A DNA stretch of 64,000 bases from positions 3,762 through 67,761 of the forward strand of contig DAOUIF010000002.1 in assembly GCA_034423575.1 (NCBI GenBank). The letters are read 5' to 3'. Positions within the stretch are counted from its first letter, which is position 1; each line of letters opens with the position of its first letter. The translations under genes were made by a program, and so were the position numbers. The stretch comes from Bin87 sp034423575 (lineage in GTDB: Bacteria; Chloroflexota; Dehalococcoidia; Lucifugimonadales; UBA3495). The notes below the pieces were generated by a model. The model was not told the origin of the DNA. It saw nothing but the letters and a program-made list of their open reading frames with translations, and searched no databases. Shown here one piece after another: positions 35,964 to 44,651 of this stretch.

Positions 35964-36635
35964 TTGCTGATCGATCTGCACGCGCACACTTATCCCAAAT
36001 CGGATGACAGTTTCGTTTCGGTGGACGAATTGGTCGACTCCGCTCGTCAGTGCGGCATGGACGGTATCTGCCTGACCGAGCACGACGATTTCTGGCCGGT
36101 GAACGCGGCCCGCGAACTCACCCGCCGGCACGGCATCCTGGTGCTGCCCGGATCGGAAATCAACACCGACGCCGGCCACGTGCTTGTCTTTGGGTTGCAT
36201 CAGTACAAATTTGGGATGCACAAACCATCCTTCCTGCGGGAGGAGGCAGACCGGCACGGCGCCGTACTGATAGCCGCTCATCCCTACCGACGGCGCTTCC
36301 TGGCGGACCCGGGGCGGGATCCGGAGGTGCGAGCGGACATGCTGCACCGGGCGCTGGACGACGATATGCTCCGTCTATTCGACGCCGTAGAATCTCACAA
36401 CGGTCGGGGCAAGGAGTCCGAAAATCTCTTCGCGGAGGACCTGCGTCGGGGCCTGTGCCTCCCCGGGACCGGCGGCAGCGACACCCATGACCTGAGGCAG
36501 ATGGGTACTGCAGCGACGCTGTTCGAGCGACGTATTTCCTCGTTGGAAGATCTGATCGAAGAGTTGAAGGCGGGACGAATGCGAGCGGTTGACCTGACGG
36601 TGACCGCGCCGGCAACCACCGGTCGGGGCGGATAG
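35964..36635 (+). CDS. PHP domain metal-dependent phosphoesterase
   Basis: The 223-residue protein has PHP-domain metal ligands: DLHAHTYPKSDD (HxH), TEHDDF, PGSEINTDAGHVLVFG, IAAHPYRR, and GGSDTHD. Related single-domain proteins hydrolyse phosphoesters such as nucleoside 3',5'-bisphosphates or 5'-phosphorylated oligonucleotides. The start is TTG at 35964, preceded by AGG-rich sequence. The last codons run into the ABC ATPase gene with one base between stop and ATG, so the two are probably co-translated, although no functional link is known to me. Confidence 0.85.
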   Translation: MLIDLHAHTYPKSDDSFVSVDELVDSARQCGMDGICLTEHDDFWPVNAARELTRRHGILVLPGSEINTDAGHVLVFGLHQYKFGMHKPSFLREEADRHGAVLIAAHPYRRRFLADPGRDPEVRADMLHRALDDDMLRLFDAVESHNGRGKESENLFAEDLRRGLCLPGTGGSDTHDLRQMGTAATLFERRISSLEDLIEELKAGRMRAVDLTVTAPATTGRGG

Positions 36636-36636
36636 C

Positions 36637-37620
36637 ATGAGCTCGGTGCTGCAAGTCGAGGACCTGCAGGTCGAGTTTCGGGTGCCCAACGGTGTGGTGC
36701 ACGCCGTAAACGGGGTTTCCTTCGCGCAGGACGAAGAGGAGGTGTTCTGCATTGTCGGAGAGAGCGGCGCGGGGAAGAGCGCGCTGGCGCTGGCGGTCAT
36801 GGGCCTGCTGCCGGACAACGGAGCGGTCACCGGCGGGAAGATACTGTTCGACGGTGTGGATCTGATATCAGCGCCCGAAGAATATGTGCGGGACCTCCGG
36901 GGCAAGGCCATGTCCCTGGTGTTTCAGGATGCGCAGTCGGCCCTCAACCCGGTGCAGACCATCGGGAACCAACTGACCGAAGTGATCATCACACATTCGC
37001 AGCTCAATCGTAGAGCGGCGGGATCGGTCTGCCAGGAAATGCTGCGCGAACTGGGCGTGCCGGATCCCCGGCGCATGATGTCCGCCTACCCGTTCACGCT
37101 GAGCGGCGGCCAGTGCCAGCGGGTGATGCTTGCTATGGCAATGGTCATGCGACCCCGCCTGCTGATCGCCGACGAGGTCACATCCAGCGTTGACGTCACG
37201 CTGCAAGCCGAGATACTGGAAAGGCTCAAAGAACTGAGCCGTGACTCCAAGTCGGCGATCCTGCTCATCACCCACGACATGGGCGTTGTCGCCAACATGG
37301 CCCGGCGGGTTGGCGTCATGTACGCGGGCCACCTGGTGGAAACAGCGGAGCTGTTGCCACTCTTCAAGCAGCCCCGACACCCCTATACGTGGTCGCTGTT
37401 GCAGAGCCTGCCCAGGCTGGACGCTGCCGGCCGCAGGCTGCAGGCGCTGAGAGGCGCACCGCCCGATTTGATCAATCTTTCCGAGGAGTGTCCGTTTCTC
37501 CCGCGCTGCCCCAAAGCCGTGACGCAATGCCGAGCGGAACGGAACCCCGGCCTGTCCGAGCTGCATGTTGGCCATTGGGCAGCGTGTTACAACCCGGTGA
37601 CATACGACACCGGCGAGTGA
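36637..37620 (+). CDS. Oligopeptide/dipeptide ABC transporter ATP-binding protein (DppD/OppD-like)
   Basis: The 327-residue ATPase has Walker A VGESGAGKSALAL, signature LSGGQCQRVML, Walker B LLIADEVTSSVDV and switch ITHDMGVV. The final 60 residues carry the oligopeptide-transporter extension with a cysteine cluster (ECPFLPRCPKAVTQC). The usual DEPT after Walker B reads DEVT here. It powers uptake of peptides or similar solutes together with permeases and a DppF-type partner, none of which is adjacent. The binding protein and permeases at 44950-48817 lack ATPases and could use this one, but that is inference. Confidence 0.9.
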   Translation: MSSVLQVEDLQVEFRVPNGVVHAVNGVSFAQDEEEVFCIVGESGAGKSALALAVMGLLPDNGAVTGGKILFDGVDLISAPEEYVRDLRGKAMSLVFQDAQSALNPVQTIGNQLTEVIITHSQLNRRAAGSVCQEMLRELGVPDPRRMMSAYPFTLSGGQCQRVMLAMAMVMRPRLLIADEVTSSVDVTLQAEILERLKELSRDSKSAILLITHDMGVVANMARRVGVMYAGHLVETAELLPLFKQPRHPYTWSLLQSLPRLDAAGRRLQALRGAPPDLINLSEECPFLPRCPKAVTQCRAERNPGLSELHVGHWAACYNPVTYDTGE

Positions 37621-37637
37621 CTCAAGCCAAGCCAGGG

Positions 37638-38633
37638 TTATGAGCCGGTTGCCAGATCGGCCACCAACAACTGGAGCGACAAGGCGGGCTCCAGCCGCCC
37701 TTGTTTGATTGCCAGATCGCTTTCCACCACCCGGCGGTATTTGTCACGGATTTGAAGCGTCGACAGCCGGCGCGCCTGGCCCAGGGTCTTGCGGACCACG
37801 AAATCGGAACTCGTTCCCATGCGTCTGCCGAGGTCGGGTTGGGCGACACCGCGATCTGAAAGATCGCGTGCCAGGGCGATGAGCCGCAGCTGTCGTTCGA
37901 TCATGGCAATGATGTAAAGAGGCTCCTGCCCGTCCTCCATCAGCTGCATCAATGATCGCAACGCGGGCCCCGGCCGCCCGTCCATGATGGCGTCCACCGC
38001 CGCGAAAATATTGACCTCCTGGGCATAGGGCACCATAGCCCGGACATCAGAATCGGTGATGCTGCGGCCAGCGGCGTACAAGGACAGCTTTTCGAGTTCA
38101 CGGTCGATGGTCCACAGGTCGCCGCCCACCAGTTCGGCAAGCACCTGCATGGCCGGGGGCGTGACGCTCGAACCCTTATCCTCGGCGCGCTGTTTGATCC
38201 ACTGCAACAACGCCTGGGCAGTAGGCGTGGCCTCCCGGTGCACCACGCAATGCTCGGAAAGCCTCCGAAGTACCGGGTTGTTTTGCTGCAAGTCGCCATC
38301 GACGAATATCAGCAGGGTCGTGTCGGGAAGGGCGGGCACGGAATCGACCAATTGCGCCCACGCGCCGGTGGCCGTCGCCGCCCGTCGACCGGAGCCCCGG
38401 CCGCCTCCTGAGCCCTGTTGAGCGGCCAGCACACCCTCGATTTCAACGAGGCGCATGGTGTCGAGAAACGGCAGCGAGTTGCACATCGCCAGGACTTCGT
38501 CAGGCCGGGCCTGGCCGGCGGAAACGACGTGCCGGTTGGAGTCCATGAGGTCGGCGGCGCCGGCCCCTATTTTCACCTGGCGCAGACGCTCGGCGACGAG
38601 GAACGAATCGCCGTAGATGACGTGGGCTGGCAT
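37638..38633 (-). CDS. holA: DNA polymerase III subunit delta
   Basis: The 331-residue protein is the clamp-loader delta subunit, which opens the beta sliding clamp. It begins HVIYGDSFLVAERLRQVK and has the clamp-contact region LPFLDTMRLVEIEGV. LWTIDRELEKLSLYAAGRSITDSDVRAMVP and the helical C-terminal block are typical. A Gly/Arg/Ala-rich insert (about residues 73-95) is probably a loop. It is convergent with the ABC ATPase, 17 bases apart, and faces the same way as the methylmalonyl-CoA genes upstream, possibly sharing their transcript. Confidence 0.9.
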   Translation of the reverse strand: MPAHVIYGDSFLVAERLRQVKIGAGAADLMDSNRHVVSAGQARPDEVLAMCNSLPFLDTMRLVEIEGVLAAQQGSGGGRGSGRRAATATGAWAQLVDSVPALPDTTLLIFVDGDLQQNNPVLRRLSEHCVVHREATPTAQALLQWIKQRAEDKGSSVTPPAMQVLAELVGGDLWTIDRELEKLSLYAAGRSITDSDVRAMVPYAQEVNIFAAVDAIMDGRPGPALRSLMQLMEDGQEPLYIIAMIERQLRLIALARDLSDRGVAQPDLGRRMGTSSDFVVRKTLGQARRLSTLQIRDKYRRVVESDLAIKQGRLEPALSLQLLVADLATGS

Positions 38634-38687
38634 GTGGCGCGCGATTGGCGGGTGTGCCGGGCTATGCGAGAGATGAAGGCTCGACCG

Positions 38688-39098
38688 TCAGTTCTCGACC
38701 AACTCGGTAAGCACACCGAATACCGAGCGCGGATGAACGAAGCCAATGGTGCCCGACAAGCCATGGCGAGGCTCGGCGTCGATGAGCGACAGGCCGTTAG
38801 CGGACAGGATCTTGAGCTTGCCGGCAATGTCGTCGACGTTGAGGGCAAGGTGATGCAAACCCTCCCCGCGCCGCTCGATGAACCGTCCGACCGGACTCTC
38901 CGGAGACAGCGGTTCAAGCAGTTCCAGGCGCGTTTGGCCGATCTCGATCAGGCAGGCGCGCACTGCCTGGTCATCCAACTCGACCACCTCGGCATCCGGT
39001 GACCCGAAGTTGTCCGCGAAGAACCCGAGCGCAGCCCGGATATCGTTCACAGCGACACCGACGTGGTCGATGTAGTTGACGGCGCAGATCTCGGGCAT
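38688..39098 (-). CDS. mce: Methylmalonyl-CoA epimerase
   Basis: The 136-residue vicinal-oxygen-chelate protein has IDHVGVAV at the start (metal His12), LEPLSPESPVGRFIERRGEGLHHLALNV in the middle, and VLTELVE at the end with the metal Glu. It interconverts the 2S and 2R forms of methylmalonyl-CoA so the mutase can use them. The start at 39098 has GGGAGG upstream; a longer frame to 39536 lies antiphase inside the dehydrogenase gene and is not real. It lies 32 bases after the acyl-CoA dehydrogenase, with the mutase large subunit just beyond. Confidence 0.93.
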   Translation of the reverse strand: MPEICAVNYIDHVGVAVNDIRAALGFFADNFGSPDAEVVELDDQAVRACLIEIGQTRLELLEPLSPESPVGRFIERRGEGLHHLALNVDDIAGKLKILSANGLSLIDAEPRHGLSGTIGFVHPRSVFGVLTELVEN

Positions 39099-39130
39099 CG
39101 TCGGTTCGCCTCCCGCAAGGTAAGGTGGGA

Positions 39131-40285
39131 TCAGACGGGGTATTGGGCCAGGACCTGGCGGGCGATGATCATGCGCTGGACCTCGGAGGTTCCCTCGTAG
39201 ATCGTGGTGACGCGGGCATCGCGGAAGATGCGTTCGATGCGCGATTCCTTGAACACGCCGATCCCGCCGTGGATCTGCATGGCCTCGTAAGCGGCCTTGT
39301 TGCACATCTCGGACGCGAGGAGCTTGGCCATGGAAGCCTCGTTGATGAACGGCAGACCGGCGTCCCGCAGCGTGGCCGCATGCATAGTGGCGACCCGAGC
39401 GGAGTGAACCCCGGTGGCAATGTCTGCCAGCTTGAACTGGATGGCCTGGTGACCTGCCAGCGGGCGCCCGAAGGTCTCGCGCAACTGAGCGTAGCGAACG
39501 GCCTCTTCCAGCGCGGCCTGGCCGATCCCCACGCACTGCGCGGCAATGGAGATCCGGCTGGAGTCGAGGATGTCCATGGCGTAACGAAAGCCCATGCCCT
39601 CTTCGCCGATGATGTTCTCTGCCGGCACCTCGGCGTCCTCGAAGACGATCTCGCAGGTGCTCGAGGCTCGGATGCCCATCTTGTTGTGCTGCGGGTTGAT
39701 CTGCATGCCTTTGGTTCCCGCCGGAACGATAAAGGCACAGACTCCCCGGTACCCGATGGACCTGTCCTGGTTGGCGAAAATCACCAGCGTCTCCGCGACC
39801 TCCGCGTTGGTGATGAACTGCTTGGAGCCGTTCAGCACCCAGGATCCGTTGCGCCGCGTCGCGGTGGTCGCCATTGCGGCGGCGTCCGAGCCACTGCCGG
39901 GCTCGGTGAGCCCCCAGGCGGCGATGCCCTGGCCCGAGGCCAGCGACGGGATGTAACGCTGCTTCTGCTCCTCGTTGCCGAAACGGGCGATTGTCTCCAG
40001 TCCGAGGCCCAGGTGCGCCGCAAGGGTCACGCTGGCAGCCACGTCGGCCCGGGCCAACTCTTCGATCGCGATGGAGGACTTGCGGAAACCGCCTCCGCTG
40101 CCGCCGAACGCCGGGTCAACGCCGATCCCAGTGAGGCCCAATTGGGCCATGCCCCGCCAGTTTTCGTGCGAGAACTCGGCCTTCTCGTCTAATTCGGCAG
40201 AACGCGGCATGATCTCGCGCTCCGCGTAGTCGCGGACGAGGTTCTGGAGCATCTTTTCTTCTTCGTTCAGGGTCACGTCGATCAC
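39131..40285 (-). CDS. Acyl-CoA dehydrogenase
   Basis: The 384-residue FAD enzyme introduces a 2,3-double bond into acyl-CoA. Signatures are GLTEPGSGSDAAAM, GSKQFITNAEVAETLVIFA (in part), QAAYEAMQIHGGIGV-like sequence near 325, and RDARVTTIYEGTSEVQ, where the Glu of YEGT is the usual catalytic base of short-chain members. Chain-length preference is not certain; butyryl- or isobutyryl-CoA-type substrates fit the neighbourhood. It lies between the epimerase and the mutase large subunit and may feed branched or odd-chain acyl groups toward propionyl-CoA. Confidence 0.93.
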   Translation of the reverse strand: MIDVTLNEEEKMLQNLVRDYAEREIMPRSAELDEKAEFSHENWRGMAQLGLTGIGVDPAFGGSGGGFRKSSIAIEELARADVAASVTLAAHLGLGLETIARFGNEEQKQRYIPSLASGQGIAAWGLTEPGSGSDAAAMATTATRRNGSWVLNGSKQFITNAEVAETLVIFANQDRSIGYRGVCAFIVPAGTKGMQINPQHNKMGIRASSTCEIVFEDAEVPAENIIGEEGMGFRYAMDILDSSRISIAAQCVGIGQAALEEAVRYAQLRETFGRPLAGHQAIQFKLADIATGVHSARVATMHAATLRDAGLPFINEASMAKLLASEMCNKAAYEAMQIHGGIGVFKESRIERIFRDARVTTIYEGTSEVQRMIIARQVLAQYPV

Positions 40286-40360
40286 AAGGATCCTCCAAAA
40301 GTAGGCGATGCCAAGGCCGCGGGGCTGCTTGTTATCAGTCGAATAGTGGCGAAAAGTTTA

Positions 40361-42022
40361 TCACAGGCCCCCGGCGGGCTCGTATTCGCCGAAGACCTGG
40401 CGCATCACGTCGCAGATCTCGCCCAGTGTAGCGTACCGTTCTACGCACTCCATCATGGGCGGGATGGTGTTGGCGCCCTCGGAGCGAGCCGCGTCAGCCA
40501 GGCGGGCTAGGCTGATCTGAACCGCCATGTTGTCCCGCTCCCGGCGCAGTGTCTTTAGCCGCTCAACCTGCTCCGCGGCGGCCGTCGCGTCGACGCGCAG
40601 CAGTCCTGAAATCGGCGGCGCTTCGGAAACGTACCGATTCACCCCCACCACAATGCGGTCGTTTTCATCCACCTCGCGCTGGTGACGGAATGCCGCGTCG
40701 GCGATCTCCTGGACCTGGAAACCGTCCTCGATGGCCGTAACAGCGCCGCCCATCCGGTCGATGCGCTCTATGTACTCTAGGGCGGAAGCCTCGAGGCGGT
40801 CGGTGAGGTTTTCGATGTACCAGGAACCGCCCAAGGGGTCCACCACATCGGCGGCGCCGCTTTCATGGGCCAGGATCTGCTGGGTCCGGAGGGAGAGTTG
40901 GGCCGATTCCTCGGTGGGCAGGCTCAACGCTTCATCTCGGGAATTTACGTGCAGCGACTGGGTGCCGCCCAGGACGGCCGCCAGGGCCTGGACCGTGCTC
41001 CGGATTACATTGTTGTCCGGCTGTTGGGCGGTAAGCGTCACTCCGGCGGTCTGCGTATGGAAACGCAGCATCATGGAGCGGGGGTTTTTCACGCCGAACC
41101 GGTCCCGCATGATGTGCGCCCACAAACGCCGAGCCGCCCGGAACTTTGCCACCTCTTCGAAAAGATTATTCTGCGCGACGAAGAAGAAGGAGAGACGCGG
41201 CGCGAAATCGTCCACCGGCAAGCCTGCGTCTACGGCGGCCTGAACATAGGCGATGGCGTTGGCAAAGGTGAAAGCCAGCTCCTGGGACGCCGTGGCCCCG
41301 GCCTCCCGCATGTGGTAGCCGCTGATGCTGATCGTGTTCCAGCGCGGCACGTTCTCGGCGCAGTAGCGGAACACGTCAACCACCAGTCGCATCGACGGGC
41401 GCGGAGGGTAGGCGTAGGTGCCCCGAGCGATGTACTCCTTGAGGATGTCATTCTGCAGGGTGCCGCTCAGTTGGGCGGGAGCAACGGCTTGCTTCTTGCC
41501 GGCCGCGATATAGAGACAAAGCAGAACGGCAGCCGTGGCGTTGATGGTCATCGAGGTGCTGACCTTGTCCAGGGGAATCCCGTCGAAAAGAGTTTCCATG
41601 TCCGCCAGCGAGCAGATGGGCACGCCCACCTTTCCGACCTCGCCCTCGGCCAGCGGATGATCGCTGTCATATCCAATCTGGGTGGGCAGGTCGAATGCGA
41701 CGGAAAGGCCGGTCTGGCCGTTTTCCAGGAGATAGCGGTACCGTTCGTTGGTCGCGGCTGCGGTGGCGTAACCCGCGTATTGCCGCATGGTCCAGATCCG
41801 CCCCCGGTACATGTTGGGCTGCACCCCGCGGGTATACGGAAATTCGCCCGGGTAGCCGATAGTGTTGACATACTCGCCGCCAACGGGCGTTCCGTCCTCA
41901 GGCGTATAGACAGTGTCCAAGCCGAGGCCGGAATCGGTAGCGAATTGTTCGCGCCGCTCGGGAAAGCGCTCTGTGACGCGGGAAAGCGTGGAGTCCTGCC
42001 ATTCCTGCTTATTCGTGGACAT
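40361..42022 (-). CDS. Methylmalonyl-CoA mutase large (catalytic) subunit
   Basis: The 553-residue barrel domain rearranges methylmalonyl-CoA to succinyl-CoA with adenosylcobalamin. Blocks include GLSVAFDLPTQIGYDSD, STSMTINATAAVLL, ISGYHMREAGATA and HTQTAGVTLTAQQPDNN. Two residues that separate methylmalonyl- from isobutyryl-CoA mutase point to the former: Tyr82 in MRQYAGYATA (Tyr89 of the Propionibacterium enzyme; Phe in isobutyryl mutase) and Arg200 in EYIARGTYAYPP (Arg207; Gln in isobutyryl mutase). The B12 domain is absent here and encoded separately at 27830. The start at 42022 follows GGAG; an upstream frame to 42310 is spurious. Confidence 0.94.
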   Translation of the reverse strand: MSTNKQEWQDSTLSRVTERFPERREQFATDSGLGLDTVYTPEDGTPVGGEYVNTIGYPGEFPYTRGVQPNMYRGRIWTMRQYAGYATAAATNERYRYLLENGQTGLSVAFDLPTQIGYDSDHPLAEGEVGKVGVPICSLADMETLFDGIPLDKVSTSMTINATAAVLLCLYIAAGKKQAVAPAQLSGTLQNDILKEYIARGTYAYPPRPSMRLVVDVFRYCAENVPRWNTISISGYHMREAGATASQELAFTFANAIAYVQAAVDAGLPVDDFAPRLSFFFVAQNNLFEEVAKFRAARRLWAHIMRDRFGVKNPRSMMLRFHTQTAGVTLTAQQPDNNVIRSTVQALAAVLGGTQSLHVNSRDEALSLPTEESAQLSLRTQQILAHESGAADVVDPLGGSWYIENLTDRLEASALEYIERIDRMGGAVTAIEDGFQVQEIADAAFRHQREVDENDRIVVGVNRYVSEAPPISGLLRVDATAAAEQVERLKTLRRERDNMAVQISLARLADAARSEGANTIPPMMECVERYATLGEICDVMRQVFGEYEPAGGL

Positions 42023-42056
42023 GATGCTCCATCCGGTTGGAGATTGGGGTCGTCGC

Positions 42057-42065
42057 GCCATTCTA
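42057..42065 (-). promoter_or_regulatory. Extended -10 promoter for the mutase operon
   Basis: On the minus strand TGATAGAAT fits TGnTATAAT with one mismatch, about 38 bases before the mutase ATG. It would drive the mutase, acyl-CoA dehydrogenase, epimerase and perhaps holA. Confidence 0.4.
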
Positions 42066-42111
42066 TCACCGGCAGCCCGCAAGCTCCCGACGATCCGGTC
42101 TACACAGACTA

Positions 42112-42140
42112 GCAGGGCGTCAGCCGGCCCGACGCCCTGC
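42112..42140 (-). terminator. Hairpin between the NIPSNAP gene and the mutase gene
   Basis: GCAGGGCGTC (42112-42121) and GACGCCCTGC (42131-42140) are perfect inverted repeats around a nine-base loop, 25 bases after the NIPSNAP stop. The T-run is weak, so it may be a terminator that works poorly or an RNA-stabilising hairpin. Confidence 0.55.
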
Positions 42141-42164
42141 AAATTGATCGGAACGCGGCCCGAA

Positions 42165-42824
42165 CTAATCGCTGGTGAAAGCGTAGTCAGTGGGGCGCAT
42201 GATCGAATGACGGGAGACGCGCACGATAGGCCCATCCACCTCGCTGGCGGCGCGCGCCTTGTTCCAATCCGGGTCGGCCTGGAAGGACCGCCAACTCTTC
42301 TCGCGATCACCGAGGCTGGGATAGCCCAACATGTAGACCAGGACGTTATTTACGCCCACGTCTTCCGACCAATAGCCGATGTTCTCGATTCCGTGCTTCT
42401 CGAACAGACCGATCGTGTGGTTGGCAAAGCGGTTGTGCACATCGGGCAGGCGGCCGGGCATGGCCTCGTAGATCCGCAGTTCCTGGACGGCGGTGGAAAT
42501 CTTGGGCTGTGGGGAGTACGGCGTGAGGCGGAGGAACCGGTTGGTCACGGCGTCGACCAACGGGCCGTTGGCCTCGGTCTGCTTGCGCACTTCCAGCCAA
42601 TCCGGATCGCTGCCAAACGTGGCCCAGCGTGATTCGCGGTCCGCCATGCTGTCGAAAACGTTGATGTAGGTCAGGCGGTTGCTGCGGCCGATTTCATCGG
42701 TCCAAAAGCCGAGGTATTTCACGCCGTGCTTGCGGAACAGGGCGCAGGTATGATTGGCAAACCGACCGCTGATATCAGGCAAACGACCGGCGACGGCGTC
42801 GTAAATGCGGAGTTCGTAAAGCAT
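42165..42824 (-). CDS. Double NIPSNAP-domain protein
   Basis: The 219-residue protein holds two ferredoxin-like dimeric alpha/beta-barrel NIPSNAP units. The first begins LYELRIYDAVAGRLPDI and the second VQELRIYEAMPGRLPDV, and both continue with RFANHT..LF.KHG, so it arose by internal duplication. Small NIPSNAP proteins are common in soil and marine bacteria, but their biochemical role is mostly unknown. The start at 42824 has AAGGAGAG about seven bases upstream. No signal peptide or membrane segment is present. A separator hairpin lies between it and the mutase gene. Confidence 0.88.
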   Translation of the reverse strand: MLYELRIYDAVAGRLPDISGRFANHTCALFRKHGVKYLGFWTDEIGRSNRLTYINVFDSMADRESRWATFGSDPDWLEVRKQTEANGPLVDAVTNRFLRLTPYSPQPKISTAVQELRIYEAMPGRLPDVHNRFANHTIGLFEKHGIENIGYWSEDVGVNNVLVYMLGYPSLGDREKSWRSFQADPDWNKARAASEVDGPIVRVSRHSIMRPTDYAFTSD

Positions 42825-43178
42825 CGCTTCTCTCCTTCCGGGTGTTGGGGGTGACCACCTCAATCGGTGCGGCGGGAACCGTCTGGCGACCGGCCGCTGC
42901 TGCCGGTAGTATAGCACCGGGCCGACAAAATGCGGGTCAATCCACATCGCGGTAGCCGTCCGTAGAATAAGCGACGCCGGTCGCGAAGGAGGGCGGCTTG
43001 TCTTGGGTTCGGCGTTCCCGCCACGCCGGCGTCACCTGAAAAGCGAGCCTGCAAAAACCCTTAACAATGTTGTGTTTAGACTTTGGGCCATCCGAAACCC
43101 ATCCCCGCCAAGCCGGGTGACAATGGCATAAGGGCTGCCGGCCCTTCCACTGATACAACTGGAGAGGAGTTGAGTAAC
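42825..43178. other. Intergenic region between divergent NIPSNAP and HtrA-like genes
   Basis: About 350 bases with no credible gene. A minus-strand TATACT (42908-42913) may serve the NIPSNAP gene; a TTGACC lies upstream of it but 21 bases away, too far for a standard promoter. GGAGAGGAG near the right edge is the ribosome site of the HtrA-like gene. I found no repeat or RNA gene. Confidence 0.5.
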
Positions 43179-44480
43179 GTGAACATCGGGATCAATCCTT
43201 TCGCGATACGGCGAGGCCATTTGTCCGTTTCGGCCATCGCCGTGACGTTGGCCGTCACGTTGGCGTGCAACCAGCCCACTCCCACTCCTCTGGCAACCGT
43301 TGAGTTGACACCCCCTGCTGTAAACACGGCATCGCCGCCGGCCAATGCGGCCACGCTGGCCCCACCCCAAGCGGTTGAATCGGAGGCCGCGCCTGCGGCC
43401 GAACAGTCCGTCCAGAGCGGAACTCCGGAAACTGAAGCCCTAATGTCTTCTGCAGCCGTGGTGGCCGCGCAGGACGAGGTGATGGCCGGCATCTACGACC
43501 GAACCGTTCCATCGGTGGTCGGCCTGCGGGTGATCAAATCGATAACGATAGGCGGTACCGCGCCGGGCATGCCTCAAGGAGACTTCCTGTCGCGCGCTGC
43601 CGGATCGGGGTTCGTCTGGGATGACGAGGGACACGTGGTCACCAACAAGCACGTGATTGATGGGGCGGACCGGATCATCGTCGTGATGAGCGATGGAGTC
43701 CAGACGGACGCGGAGTTGGTCGGCGACGATCCGGATTCGGATCTGGCGGTCATAAAAATCACCGACGACACGGTGCGCCCGCCGGGCATCGCTTTGGGGG
43801 ACAGCGACTCAATCAAACCGGGCCAGCTGGCGGTGGCCATCGGCGATCCATTCTCGCGCGGATTCTCGATGACCTCGGGCATCATCAGTGCCGTAGGCAG
43901 GACCATCAATCCGACCGACAGTAATTTCTCGGTGCCCCGTGTGGTGCAGCATGACGCGGCCACAAATCCCGGGAATTCGGGCGGACCACTCCTGAATCGG
44001 GACGGCGAAGTGGTCGCCATCAACACTCAGATCATCAGCGAGACGGGCGCGTTTTCCGGTGTGGGCCTGGCCATACCAGTAAACCTCGCCAAACTGGTGG
44101 CGCCGGCGCTCATAGCCGACGGCCGCTACGAGTACCCGTTCATCGGCATCCGCGGCGTCTCGTTGAGCCCGGATATTGCCCGCGCGATGGATCTGCCGGC
44201 CGAAACGCGAGGTGCTCTGGTGCTGGCGGTGGGGACGGGAACTGCCGCAGAAGAGGCCGGTTTGCGAGCGTCCGACCGGCTCACCATGATCAATGGAGCG
44301 GAACTGCCCATCGGCGGGGACATCATCACCGCGATGAACGGCACGCCGATGACAGGAATGGACGACGTGGTGGCATACACCGTCGAGCACACTCAACCGG
44401 GCGACACCGTCCAATTCACCATCATGCGTGACGGGGAAGAAATGCAGATGGAAGTCACCATGCGAGCGCGGCCGGAATAG
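43179..44480 (+). CDS. HtrA-like serine protease with PDZ domain, probable lipoprotein
   Basis: The 433-residue protein has a signal sequence ending VTLAC (Cys30, a non-ideal lipobox) and a Pro/Thr/Ala-rich linker of about 60 residues. The trypsin-like domain has triad residues His158 (TNKHVID), Asp188 (SDLAVIKI) and Ser267 (NPGNSGGPLL). A PDZ domain from about 330 (IRGVSLSPDIARAM, GLRASDRLTMING) ends the protein. HtrA enzymes degrade damaged envelope proteins. The start was set at GTG 43179, nine bases after AGGAG; a TTG at 43170 directly abuts that site. Lipid anchoring is inferred from the similar linker in the binding lipoproteins of this window. Confidence 0.92.
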   Translation: MNIGINPFAIRRGHLSVSAIAVTLAVTLACNQPTPTPLATVELTPPAVNTASPPANAATLAPPQAVESEAAPAAEQSVQSGTPETEALMSSAAVVAAQDEVMAGIYDRTVPSVVGLRVIKSITIGGTAPGMPQGDFLSRAAGSGFVWDDEGHVVTNKHVIDGADRIIVVMSDGVQTDAELVGDDPDSDLAVIKITDDTVRPPGIALGDSDSIKPGQLAVAIGDPFSRGFSMTSGIISAVGRTINPTDSNFSVPRVVQHDAATNPGNSGGPLLNRDGEVVAINTQIISETGAFSGVGLAIPVNLAKLVAPALIADGRYEYPFIGIRGVSLSPDIARAMDLPAETRGALVLAVGTGTAAEEAGLRASDRLTMINGAELPIGGDIITAMNGTPMTGMDDVVAYTVEHTQPGDTVQFTIMRDGEEMQMEVTMRARPE

Positions 44481-44505
44481 GGTTCCAGCCGGAGGGTACA
44501 AAAAA

Positions 44506-44538
44506 CCGACGGCATCGGCCATGATGCCGTCGGTCATT
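44506..44538. terminator. Bidirectional terminator
   Basis: CCGACGGCAT (44506-44515) pairs perfectly with ATGCCGTCGG (44524-44533) over an eight-base loop. TCATTTTT follows on the plus strand and AAAAAA precedes, giving T-runs both ways. It ends the HtrA-like gene on one strand and the tRNA pair on the other. Confidence 0.85.
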
Positions 44539-44546
44539 TTTCCCGG

Positions 44547-44622
44547 TGGCGCGCCTGGCAGGACTCGAACCCGCAACCCCTGGGTCCGAAGCCCAGTGCT
44601 CTGTCCATTGAGCTACAGGCGC
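44547..44622 (-). tRNA. tRNA-Arg (anticodon TCG)
   Basis: The minus strand gives acceptor GCGCCTG/CAGGCGC, anticodon stem CTGGG/CCCAG with loop CTTCGGA (anticodon TCG, reading CGA), a T arm with TTCGAGT, discriminator G and an encoded CCA. It is directly downstream of tRNA-His and ahead of the bidirectional terminator. Confidence 0.95.
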
Positions 44623-44651
44623 AATTCCCTGGATACTGAATGCGTTATCAG

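Noticed and set aside
39125..40192. A 355-codon plus-strand frame opposite the acyl-CoA dehydrogenase
   Set aside because: Antisense shadow with His/Gly/Val-rich low-information sequence; the minus-strand gene has complete family motifs.
40361..42022. Isobutyryl- or 2-hydroxyisobutyryl-CoA mutase assignment
   Set aside because: The substrate-determining Tyr and Arg of methylmalonyl-CoA mutase are both present and an epimerase gene is clustered with it.
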